From assembly GCA_963717125.1 (NCBI GenBank), contig CAVQVG010000018.1:297181-361180 (forward strand): 64,000 bases of DNA. Reading direction: 5' to 3'. The first letter of the stretch is position 1. Each line of letters starts with the position of its first letter. The translations under genes and the position numbers were made by a program. Below the pieces are notes generated by a model that ran no database searches, was not told the DNA's origin, and saw nothing but the letters and a program-made list of their open reading frames with translations. The stretch is from RYN-230 sp963717125 (GTDB taxonomy: Bacteria; Actinomycetota; Actinomycetes; Streptosporangiales; Streptosporangiaceae). Below are positions 8,357 through 14,972 of this stretch, piece after piece.

Positions 8357-8670
8357 TGGGGTTCACCGCCCCAGCGTTGCTGTACGGCCTGGCGGGTCAC
8401 GCCGAGACGAGCGGCGATGTCGGCCCAGCTGTAGCCGTGGCGGGCGCGCAGGCCGGTGATGGCCTCACGCATGGCGGTGTCGATCTCACCGGCGACGGTG
8501 GCCATGCCGGTGAGGGCTTCGATGTCGCCGGTGGCGACGCGGCGGCTGTAGGCGCGTATGACGCGTCGCAGGAACGCGGCGTACTCGTCGTTCTCGACCA
8601 CCCGCCGGGATCGTTTTGGTGTCAAGGAGCTGTTGACACCTGGCGGGAGTTGGCGGAGCGCGGCGGTCAT
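8353..8670 (-). CDS. Small sigma-70-region-4-like helix-turn-helix protein
   Basis: The 105-residue protein has helical content throughout and a C-terminal HTH, YSWADIAARLGVTRQAVQQR, of the sigma factor region 4/response regulator type. The ATG at 8670 overlaps the preceding TGA (ATGA); a frame extension to 8700 is rejected for this reason. AICE operons often carry such a small DNA-binding protein before the spread genes. It could be a regulator or a replication accessory factor, and it is one candidate for binding the repeated palindromic operators. Confidence 0.7.
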   Translation of the reverse strand: MTAALRQLPPGVNSSLTPKRSRRVVENDEYAAFLRRVIRAYSRRVATGDIEALTGMATVAGEIDTAMREAITGLRARHGYSWADIAARLGVTRQAVQQRWGGEPQ

Positions 8671-9116
8671 TGGGTCCACCTCGCCGCGCAGTCGTTGCAT
8701 TCGCCTTTTGAGCGCGGGATGTAGTAGGTCTTCTCGAGACCGCAGGTGGGGCAGATGCGGCGGGCACGCAAGGCCCGGCCGATCGCGGCGAGCTGGGCCG
8801 GGGTGGCCTGGCGTTTGGGTTTGGCGAGGTCTTCGCGGTAGAGGTAGGCGACGCGGCGGTGCTTACGGTGGCGCCAGAGGATCTGGGCGACGATGTCCTG
8901 CCCGCCGGGGCGAAGTCCCTTAGCGCGGAGCTGGCGGATAGTCAGCAGCCCCGATGGTGCCCAGTGGAAGGGGTAGGTCGGAATGCCGTGCCGGCGGCCG
9001 TTCGGGTCGTAGAACTCGATGAACCAGCCCCGCCGCAGGAGAGTTTCGAGCTCATGCACCTGCCGGAGCAGGCGCTCGTTTCGGGGGGCGGGTGCAAGAG
9101 TGTTGGTAGGGTGCAT
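8667..9116 (-). CDS. RRQRL-motif-type zinc-binding protein
   Basis: The 149-residue protein contains LTIRQLRAKGLRPGGQDIVA, which matches the RRQRL-motif family conserved in actinomycete integrative elements, and a C-terminal CPTCGLEKTYYIPRSKGECNDC zinc-binding pair. The ATG at 9116 is preceded by GAAGGAC; a longer frame to 9380 reads through the operator palindrome and is rejected. It is the first gene of the coupled operon running through rep. The biochemical role is unknown, and a nucleic-acid-binding function is only suggested by the zinc site. Confidence 0.75.
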   Translation of the reverse strand: MHPTNTLAPAPRNERLLRQVHELETLLRRGWFIEFYDPNGRRHGIPTYPFHWAPSGLLTIRQLRAKGLRPGGQDIVAQILWRHRKHRRVAYLYREDLAKPKRQATPAQLAAIGRALRARRICPTCGLEKTYYIPRSKGECNDCAARWTQ

Positions 9117-9155
9117 GGATATCCACGTCCTTCGTTTTGGTGGGGTGGATAGGCA

Positions 9156-9187
9156 GGGGCCGGATGCTTGGTGGGCAGACCGGCCCC
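9156..9187. promoter_or_regulatory. Hairpin in the leader of the RRQRL-rep operon
   Basis: GGGGCCGG pairs with CCGGCCCC around a 16-base loop. The hairpin lies between operator B and the first start codon (9116), in the 5' leader if transcription begins near the operator. Comparable GC-rich hairpins occur at 11577 and 12879. Confidence 0.45.
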
Positions 9188-9263
9188 GTGCCATTTCCGG
9201 TGAAATGAGCGCGCAGCGGCTAGAAAGGTGCGCGCGATGTGGTGGGCCTCCGGTGCGCCGGGA

Positions 9264-9280
9264 TTGACGCTTAAATGTCA
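9264..9280. promoter_or_regulatory. Operator-like palindrome B
   Basis: TTGACGCTTAAATGTCA, a near-palindrome of the shared family, overlaps the stop codon of the J-domain gene and lies about 150 bases upstream of the RRQRL-rep operon. Confidence 0.65.
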
Positions 9281-10219
9281 GGAGGCTTTGGGTTCGAACG
9301 TGCCGCTGCAGGACTCGCAGGTGATGGGGGCTGCGTCCAGGGTGGAGGCGGCGGCGCGGATGGTCCGGCCGCAGGGGCACAGGGCGGCGATGAAGCCGTT
9401 GCTAGGCCGCCGGGTGGCCTGGGTGGGGGTTTCGCTCTGCCGCCAGAGGGTCATGGCGTCTTGCAGGGCGCGGAGCTGGTCCGCGTAATCACGGGCGGTG
9501 TCATCAGGGACGGTGGTCAGGCTCCACCCCAGCCGGGAGTTCTTGTCCACGTTGATGCCGAGCTCGCGGGCGAGCTGGGCGAAACGGGTGTTGTGGTAGC
9601 GGCCCTGGCGGCTGGTGTCCTGGATGCCGCGTGCGGCGGCCAGGGCGTGGGCGGCTTCGTGCAGCAGGGTGCCGAGGACTTCGCGGGCGCTGCGGCGCAG
9701 CCCTTCGCCGCTGATCATGATTTCGGCGCGTTGTTCGCCTGCGACGTTCCACCGGCCGGGGGCGTGATGACCAAGCCGGGTGTGCTTGCCACCGGTGCCG
9801 CTGGCGATGATGATGACCACGGCGGGGATTTCCGGGTGGCGGCGGCGGATTTCCATCCAGGTGTCTTCGAGGACTTTGAGGATCGTGCTCGCCGCCTGCG
9901 AGTGGTTGCCCGCAGATCCGGTCCCGGTTTTCGTCCCATTGCCGGACCGGGTGTATCTGGCCCGTGAGTCGCCAGCGCCCGTGGGTTTGCTGCCGGTGCG
10001 GGTGCCGTAGAGCCGGTCGTAGCGGCAGCGGCGGTCTGGGTCAGTGAGCGTGTCGTAGGCATCGGTGATCTCCCGGAACCGCTCAGCGGCGTCAGGGTTA
10101 CTGTTGACGTCGGGGTGGTATTGCTTGGCGAGCCTGCGGTACGCCTTCTTGATCTCGGCTAACGTCGCGGTGGGCGGGACGCCGAGGATGGCGTAATAGT
10201 CTTTCTGCGCGGTTTTCAC
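9278..10219 (-). CDS. J-domain / SprT-like zinc metallopeptidase fusion
   Basis: The 313-residue protein begins with a canonical DnaJ domain (about 5-70: DYYAILGVPPTATLAEIKKA, with HPD at 35-37 and a YDTL..DRRCRYD helix). A Gly/Ser/Thr-rich linker leads into a SprT-like domain with LLHEAAH at 185-191 and a possible third ligand His at 209 (YHNTRFAQLARELG). A C-terminal CPCG...CESC zinc ribbon follows (about 281-304). SprT/Spartan-type proteins cleave DNA-bound proteins, and J domains recruit Hsp70. The fusion could remodel the relaxation or transfer complex, which is inference. The GTG start at 10219 overlaps the upstream stop (GTGA). Confidence 0.82.
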   Translation of the reverse strand: MKTAQKDYYAILGVPPTATLAEIKKAYRRLAKQYHPDVNSNPDAAERFREITDAYDTLTDPDRRCRYDRLYGTRTGSKPTGAGDSRARYTRSGNGTKTGTGSAGNHSQAASTILKVLEDTWMEIRRRHPEIPAVVIIIASGTGGKHTRLGHHAPGRWNVAGEQRAEIMISGEGLRRSAREVLGTLLHEAAHALAAARGIQDTSRQGRYHNTRFAQLARELGINVDKNSRLGWSLTTVPDDTARDYADQLRALQDAMTLWRQSETPTQATRRPSNGFIAALCPCGRTIRAAASTLDAAPITCESCSGTFEPKAS

Positions 10220-10572
10220 GGAGACCACTTGGCTCCGCACTGGCCGCATACGAGCACGAAGCCGCCTTCAGCGTCATCTTGTGTGGCGCTGGCCTCGGTG
10301 ATGCGGTTGGCCTCGCCGCAGGCCGGGCAGGTGGGCGCTCCGGGGAGGCTGGCCTCGAATTCCCCGACGGTGGCGAATCCGTTGTCGGCGATACAGTCTT
10401 CGCAGCGCCAGTAGCCCGAGGTGGAGGGGTAGGCGTTGTAGGCGGCGATGGTGGCCGCGCAGCCTTCGCAGCCGCCCAGCATGTCCACGCCAGCGGCGTA
10501 GAAGTCCCCAGCTCGGTAGGAGTCGTTCTCGCCCACCTTGGACTTCACGTAGTCCAGGATCGTGATTGGCAT
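10216..10572 (-). CDS. Small zinc-ribbon protein of AICE type
   Basis: The 118-residue protein starts MPITILDYVKSK after GGAAGGACACAACCG. It contains four cysteine pairs: CEGC, a second at WRCEDC, CPACGEANRI and VCGQCGAKW near the C-terminus, giving two zinc-binding sites. Helical segments separate them. The protein looks like a nucleic-acid or protein adaptor, and no enzymatic motif is seen. It is the first gene of a two-gene unit with the J-domain fusion. Operator C lies 22 bases upstream of its start, overlapping where the -10 region or transcription start should be. Confidence 0.7.
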   Translation of the reverse strand: MPITILDYVKSKVGENDSYRAGDFYAAGVDMLGGCEGCAATIAAYNAYPSTSGYWRCEDCIADNGFATVGEFEASLPGAPTCPACGEANRITEASATQDDAEGGFVLVCGQCGAKWSP

Positions 10573-10593
10573 CGGTTGTGTCCTTCCAGGTGA

Positions 10594-10610
10594 TTGACGC
10601 TGAAGGGTCA
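10594..10610. promoter_or_regulatory. Operator-like palindrome C
   Basis: TTGACGCTGAAGGGTCA is the most degenerate member of the family. It lies 22 bases upstream of the zinc-ribbon start and 12 bases from the traB stop. Confidence 0.5.
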
Positions 10611-10622
10611 AAAGGGGAGCGG

Positions 10623-11483
10623 TCAGGCGACATGAGCCGCCGGGGTGTAGGGAACAGGGCTGGCCGAATTACGGGTCCAGGTGGCGTAGTCGGCCAGCGC
10701 GATGATGTCGGCGTCGGACAGGTAAGCGACTTTGATGCGCCGGGGGACGCCGCCTTCCGCGATGAGATAGGCGACCCCCTGGTTGAGGGGGCTGATGTCG
10801 GTGGCGGAGAATCCGGCTTCGGACCAGCCGTCGCCTAGGACGATGTTGGAGCTGCCGCTGCTGGTGCAGCGGAACGCGGCCCGGTATCCGAACAGGTCGC
10901 GCAGGCTCTTGGGGATGATGTCCACACTCGGCCGCTGGGTGGCGGCGATGACGGGCATAGCAGCGGCCCGGCCGCGGGCCACCAGATCGCGGAGCAGGGC
11001 AGTGAACTGCTTTTGCTGCTGCTCGATGCCCAAGGTGGCGGAGTAGAGGGCGATTTCGTCGATGACGATGACGATGACGGTCATGCCGTCGCGGGGTTCG
11101 ACCTTGCGGCGCTGGTGAGCGCGCAGCCAGGTGTAGCGGTTGTCCATGACCCGCTGGAGCCGCAGCAGGGTGGTGATGGCATGGTCAAGGTCGGGGCCGA
11201 CGAATTCATCGGCCAGGTCGTAGTACATGCCGAGTTCGACGAGCTTGCCGTCGAACAGCACCAGCCGGGTGTTCACGGACAGGGCGGCGTGGGCGGTGAT
11301 GATGTTCAGCAGGCCGGATTTCCCGCCACCGGGCTCGCCTCCGGCGAGGATGTTCCGGTAGATGATCCGGACATACACCGGCTCACCGAATTCATCGACA
11401 CCCAGGTAGATGGGGTCATACATCGACAGGGCCGGGCCGACCGGGTAGATGTCCCGGGACCGGGCACGTTCGAAAGCGAACAT
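10623..11483 (-). CDS. traB: TraB/FtsK-type DNA translocase (conjugative transfer ATPase)
   Basis: The 286-residue protein has a Walker A motif, GGEPGGGKS (48-56), a Walker B motif, VIVIVIDEIA (136-145), and AATQRPS downstream, the FtsK/SpoIIIE motor core. Its compact size is like pSAM2 TraSA rather than chromosomal FtsK, and no membrane segments are evident in it. In actinomycetes a single TraB-type hexamer pumps double-stranded DNA between mycelia. The start at 11483 is preceded by AAAAGGAGCATCTGTC; the longer frame to 11549 is rejected. The separate membrane protein at 11866-12795, just upstream, may tether it. Confidence 0.92.
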   Translation of the reverse strand: MFAFERARSRDIYPVGPALSMYDPIYLGVDEFGEPVYVRIIYRNILAGGEPGGGKSGLLNIITAHAALSVNTRLVLFDGKLVELGMYYDLADEFVGPDLDHAITTLLRLQRVMDNRYTWLRAHQRRKVEPRDGMTVIVIVIDEIALYSATLGIEQQQKQFTALLRDLVARGRAAAMPVIAATQRPSVDIIPKSLRDLFGYRAAFRCTSSGSSNIVLGDGWSEAGFSATDISPLNQGVAYLIAEGGVPRRIKVAYLSDADIIALADYATWTRNSASPVPYTPAAHVA

Positions 11484-11576
11484 GACAGATGCTCCTTTTA
11501 GGGCGGAAGGGATGCCGGGTAATGTGGGCCGGGTAGCCATGCAGCGCACACTGCGCGGGTACTCAGTGCCCGGCGG

Positions 11577-11610
11577 GCCGGGCCGGGGAGGTTTGGTCCC
11601 CGGGCCCGGC
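11577..11610. promoter_or_regulatory. GC-rich hairpin upstream of traB
   Basis: GCCGGGCCGGGGA pairs with TCCCC-GGGCCCGGC (one bulged base). The hairpin lies between the small ORF at 11699 and traB. It could be an intra-operon attenuator or stabiliser. Confidence 0.4.
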
Positions 11611-11698
11611 TCCCTGGTGTCAGCACGGGGCGTTTAGCCGTTCAGGCCCAGGCGCTGAAGATCACCGCTGCCCATGAATTCGTTCAGGGCGCGATGGC

Positions 11699-11863
11699 TT
11701 ATGTTGAGATGCCCAGGACATCGTGGCGAAGCCGAGAGATCTCGGTCCACATAAGCATCTGACGTTGCTTGTGGACTCGCTCGATATCGCTTAGCGCTTT
11801 GCGGAACAGGGCATCCAGTGACAGCCGCTCAAATCCCGTGAGTGCGGCCCAGTCAATGTTCAT
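11699..11863 (-). CDS. Small hypothetical protein between membrane protein and traB
   Basis: A 54-codon frame begins MNIDWAALTGFERLSLDALF and ends DVLGIST. It starts two bases after the stop of the upstream membrane-protein gene, on the same strand. It is helical and amphipathic without cysteines or an HTH. Position, spacing and natural composition support a translated gene, although it is short and no homologue is recognised. It could be a small partner of the TraB/membrane complex, which is inference from position only. Confidence 0.55.
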   Translation of the reverse strand: MNIDWAALTGFERLSLDALFRKALSDIERVHKQRQMLMWTEISRLRHDVLGIST

Positions 11864-11865
11864 AA

Positions 11866-12795
11866 CTAAATCCAATCCTCGATGTCATCGCCTGGGGTGG
11901 TGGCCTTGACCGGCCGGATAGCCGGGTGGGGGGCCGGTGCTCTGGTTTCGGGGCGTGAGGACTTGGCGGGGGCCACGTCGGTGGCGGCCACATCGGGCAG
12001 GTCCAGTGCGGTCGGCACTGGGACCTCATCCCGCTTGGGAGCGGAAGCTAGGCGGGAAATCAGGCCCAGCAGGGGTGATTTGACGGTGCCGGTGAGCGCG
12101 TCACGCAGTTTGATGTCCAGCCGGACATACGCCGAGTTCGTTTGCGAGGCTGCTTCGGCGGTGACACTGGCCGACCAGCACGCGACGGCGATCAGGTCCA
12201 GGCGCTCTTGGAGGTCGCTCAGTGCGAGACCGGGACGCAGCCAGACCCAGGTGCGAACCCCGGCGAGGGTGGGTCGTGCCCCCAAGATCAGGGGCAGGTT
12301 ACCGGTGCGGTTGGTGATGATGAATTGCGAGAAGCAGGTCCGGAGCCGGTGCCGGACGATCAGGCACCACGCCGTGGCGATGATGTAGTGCCGGACCTGG
12401 GGGATAGCGGCGGGGACGCCGGTGATCAGGGCGACCACGCCGAGGCGGTAGGGCAAGGTGGTGTGCTGGGCGAGCTGGACCCAGCCGAACACGAGCCCGG
12501 TGGCGATCAAGAGCTCGGGGAGCCACCACCACAGAGCCCGCAGCACAGGCCAGGCGACGATAAACGCGGCGGCGATCAGCCCGGTAGCTGCGCCGATGAC
12601 CGCGCCCAGGAACAGGGCGATGATGGGGTGCCACTTGCTGGCCGCGACGGTGGCGGCAAGCAGTCCCACGGTGATCCAGACCACGTAGAAGACGATCTTC
12701 GCGGTGCGGGCCGCGTTGCGGCGGACCGGTTCCTCGATCACCGTGACGGTGCCAGACCTTCTGCCGAAGGCAGGGCGGCCATTAGAATTGGGCAT
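11866..12795 (-). CDS. AICE membrane protein, probable transfer/spread component
   Basis: The 309-residue protein starts after AGGAGGAGG. A short basic N-terminus is followed by several hydrophobic helices in the first 145 residues (for example IVFYVVWITVGLLAATVAAS, IIALFLGAVIGAATGLIAAA, LLIATGLVFGWVQLA, LGVVALITGVPAAI). A soluble C-terminal domain (about 150-260) and a Pro/Ala-rich tail follow. It precedes the small ORF and traB, the position of membrane anchors for the translocase in AICEs. No catalytic motif is seen. A role in docking TraB at the mating pore is inferred from context. Confidence 0.72.
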   Translation of the reverse strand: MPNSNGRPAFGRRSGTVTVIEEPVRRNAARTAKIVFYVVWITVGLLAATVAASKWHPIIALFLGAVIGAATGLIAAAFIVAWPVLRALWWWLPELLIATGLVFGWVQLAQHTTLPYRLGVVALITGVPAAIPQVRHYIIATAWCLIVRHRLRTCFSQFIITNRTGNLPLILGARPTLAGVRTWVWLRPGLALSDLQERLDLIAVACWSASVTAEAASQTNSAYVRLDIKLRDALTGTVKSPLLGLISRLASAPKRDEVPVPTALDLPDVAATDVAPAKSSRPETRAPAPHPAIRPVKATTPGDDIEDWI

Positions 12796-12878
12796 GACGC
12801 AACCTCCTCCTAACTAGGGGGTTCGTTGGGATGAAGCAGGGCCTCGGGCGTTGATGGCGCCCACATGCGGCCCCGCGG

Positions 12879-12915
12879 GCCGGGCCAGAGGAAATTTGGG
12901 TTCTTCTGGCCCGGC
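12879..12915. promoter_or_regulatory. Strong GC-rich hairpin (terminator or leader element)
   Basis: A perfect 11-bp stem, GCCGGGCCAGA with TCTGGCCCGGC, has a 15-base loop. It lies 8 bases beyond the stop at 12924 and 84 bases upstream of the membrane-protein start. There is no U-tract, so it is either a weak terminator or a leader hairpin. Confidence 0.45.
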
Positions 12916-12923
12916 ACTTCCGG

Positions 12924-13202
12924 CTAGCTGAAGCTGATGCGGACCGGGGCGAAGTGACACTCCACCGGCCGCGTGGTCAGCTCCCGGAGATACAGGGCAG
13001 TGAACAGCGCACTCAGGAAAAGGCAATCCGTCACGCTGGTCATCTCTTCGGTGCCCTCGGCACCATGCGGCATGTTCAGAACACCGTCGGCGTACTCCGA
13101 CAGAAGTTCCACATGAACCTGGATTTGCGCCCTGAGCTCGCGAGTTGACAGGGCAGCGGCATCCCGCTTGATCTGGCCCAGAAGCTGGCTTAGATCATTC
13201 AC
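12924..13202 (-). CDS. Small helical hypothetical protein of the AICE core
   Basis: The 92-residue protein starts with GTG at 13202 after GGGAAGGAAGACAGCAC. It begins (M)NDLSQLLGQIKRDAAALSTR and contains two or three long helices (IQVHVELLSEYADGVL; LFLSALFTALYLREL). A frame extension to 13319 would read through operator D and is rejected. I recognise no family. Its place between the SCO3933-family gene and the transfer genes is typical of the small AICE-specific proteins. Operator D lies 88 bases upstream, so it likely heads its own transcription unit. Confidence 0.6.
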   Translation of the reverse strand: MNDLSQLLGQIKRDAAALSTRELRAQIQVHVELLSEYADGVLNMPHGAEGTEEMTSVTDCLFLSALFTALYLRELTTRPVECHFAPVRISFS

Positions 13203-13289
13203 GTGCTGTCTTCCTTCCCTCATGAGGGAACGTGCGGACATTGGCATACGAACGGGTGCCGGTCCGCTCTGGTCAGGCGAATGCCTGCA

Positions 13290-13306
13290 TTGACGCTTCA
13301 GCGTCA
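13290..13306. promoter_or_regulatory. Operator-like palindrome D
   Basis: TTGACGCTTCAGCGTCA has arms TGACGCT and AGCGTCA that pair perfectly around a central TC. It lies upstream of the 12924-13202 gene and downstream of the SCO3933-family gene. Confidence 0.65.
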
Positions 13307-13350
13307 AGACACCGTGCACGCACCCAGGCGATCAGGCAGCAGGAACCTGG

Positions 13351-13674
13351 CTACTGAGCCTTCACCGAGGACAGCGCCCGCGCCTTGAGCTCCTGAGCCC
13401 GGAACGCCACGCCGTTGCGCCCGTTGGTCGCCCACGGCAGGGCCTCCAGCTTGGACACGGTGACCGGCTGACCGACCTTCACGTCCGGCTTCTCACCAGC
13501 CGTAGTGATGGCGATCACCTCACCGCCGTCGTCGTCCAGGACGAACACCTGCGTCGACCACATCGGCAGGCCCGTCCCGCGCTCAGTCTTCTGACGGCCG
13601 CTCTGCTCGGTCTTCTCAACCGGCTCCCTAGAAACCGTCACCTGCTTGGTGCTGGTGTCCACGTAGAGCTTCAT
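13351..13674 (-). CDS. SCO3933-family regulatory protein
   Basis: The 107-residue protein starts MKLYVDTSTKQVTVS after AAGGGAGAGCTTG. It matches the beta-rich pattern of the SCO3933 family found in AICEs: a short N-terminal strand pair, a polar insertion with QKTERGTGLP, then VFVLDDDGGEVIAI, VKVGQPVTV and a C-terminal PWATNGRNGVAFRAQEL. The name means a regulatory role is presumed; the biochemical activity is unknown, and the fold resembles small beta-barrel nucleic-acid-binding proteins. It is the first leftward core gene, divergent from the rightward HTH regulator at 13859. Confidence 0.72.
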   Translation of the reverse strand: MKLYVDTSTKQVTVSREPVEKTEQSGRQKTERGTGLPMWSTQVFVLDDDGGEVIAITTAGEKPDVKVGQPVTVSKLEALPWATNGRNGVAFRAQELKARALSSVKAQ

Positions 13675-13858
13675 CAAGCTCTCCCTTCGATCTTGGGCCA
13701 ACTCTTGGCCACGGAAGAAGATTGCCCGGCGTTACCGTCTCACCAGTAGCCAGTGTTGACTCGTCTATGTATCGGCTTCTGGGACGCTGTCTCATGTCGT
13801 TTCATCTGTGCTAGCCTGAAAAGAGACACCAATCCGAGGTGCGGCCGAGAGTTGATCA

Positions 13859-14734
13859 ATGGCTAACGAAGCTCCAACGCGCTTGAAGTTACTTCTCCAG
13901 CAACACCATCTGTTCGGCTATGGCATCTTCTGTTTGGAATACGACAAGATCGCCAAAGCCATCGACCCAAAGCTTGCCGGGAGTTACCCGAGCCGCGCCC
14001 AGTTCCATCGTTGGGTCACTGGAACAGTCAAGAAGCTGCCCTACGCACACCACCGTGCGGTACTTGAATTGATGTTCCCGGACTGGTCAATCGAACAACT
14101 CTTTGAAATCGACCATGAGGAAGTCAACGATCAATCTGTGACTGCCGCAGGCCCCCTCCCTAAACGGGAGATGTCAAGCTTCCTTGGCCTGGTCGATACA
14201 AACTTGAAGTCACCGGATGGCCCAGCTCCCTCGTGGGGTTCGCCCGACTTGGCGTCAGCATCGACATCACCAATAGCTCGGTCACGGCCCAGCCCTATCA
14301 GTGCCTACAGCACGGGTGACCTAGACGGCCTGGCGCGCCAGCTCGGGCGAAAGCTCATCGAACTGAGTCGCCTGATGCGGCTCACTGATGCTGAAACACG
14401 GCAGCTCGCAAACCTGGCCGGGCATATTGTCGAACTGGAGCTGAATCTGAGGATCGATATAGCCCCCGACAATAAGGCTCAAGTGCTGTACCAACATGAC
14501 CTCATTAATCTCAGCAACACCCCACTAAGCCGAATGCCCCGTGAAGTTTGGTTCAAGCACACGCATAACTCAATCAGTATTACTCCAACACAGTACAATG
14601 AACGACGCATTGTAATCCAGCGCATCCACGATGCTGGACCTCTCGCCAAATTTGCCTTCAAAAGTCTCACCACCACTACAACCAGGCGAAAGAACTACAG
14701 TGCGATACCTGTGTGGTGGTGGCTTGTTTTCTGA
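13859..14734 (+). CDS. XRE/HTH-type regulator, 5' part of a frameshifted gene
   Basis: The frame opens MANEAPTRLKLLLQQHHLFG and has an HTH-like N-terminus (FHRWVTGTVKKLPYAHHRAV, then LELMFPDWSIEQLFE), a linker, a helical segment (about 155-195) and a beta domain. At 14660-14663 an AAAA run interrupts the meaningful frame. Beyond it this frame gives low-complexity Thr/Arg and stops at 14734, whereas the +1 frame continues the same domain to 14972. Full-length proteins of this layout are common on actinomycete elements as regulators. Codon usage here is clearly less GC-rich than in the core genes, suggesting separate acquisition. Confidence 0.7.
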   Translation: MANEAPTRLKLLLQQHHLFGYGIFCLEYDKIAKAIDPKLAGSYPSRAQFHRWVTGTVKKLPYAHHRAVLELMFPDWSIEQLFEIDHEEVNDQSVTAAGPLPKREMSSFLGLVDTNLKSPDGPAPSWGSPDLASASTSPIARSRPSPISAYSTGDLDGLARQLGRKLIELSRLMRLTDAETRQLANLAGHIVELELNLRIDIAPDNKAQVLYQHDLINLSNTPLSRMPREVWFKHTHNSISITPTQYNERRIVIQRIHDAGPLAKFAFKSLTTTTTRRKNYSAIPVWWWLVF

Positions 14735-14972
14735 TGAGCTGTACTGGCGTCAGGTCATGCCAAGGTATACGCGGCACTACACTTTCGAATTGCGCCACCA
14801 GGGAATCGGGAGACTGGGTGACTGTCCGGCAATAATTGAGCACCCGGACGGCAGTGAAACATATGTCACCGAGGGGCTGTTGTGGGACTACGATGATGAG
14901 GATGCTACAGTAACCCTTGCAGTCGATTACCTTCGGCCTGGGCAGGTGGTAGAGCTACGATGGGAACGCTAA
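14664..14972 (+). pseudogene. 3' part of the frameshifted HTH regulator gene
   Basis: Read in the +1 frame after the A4 run, the sequence continues the upstream protein: VSPPLQPGERTTVRYLCGGG, a beta-rich domain with YTRHYTFELRHQG and HPDGSETYVTEG, ending DYLRPGQVVELRWER. The joined product (13859-14972) would be about 370 residues. Skipping a single A at 14660-14663 restores one frame. The cause could be programmed frameshifting, a disabling insertion or a sequencing error. The stop is immediately followed by the ATG of the HExxH gene (TAAATG). Confidence 0.68.
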
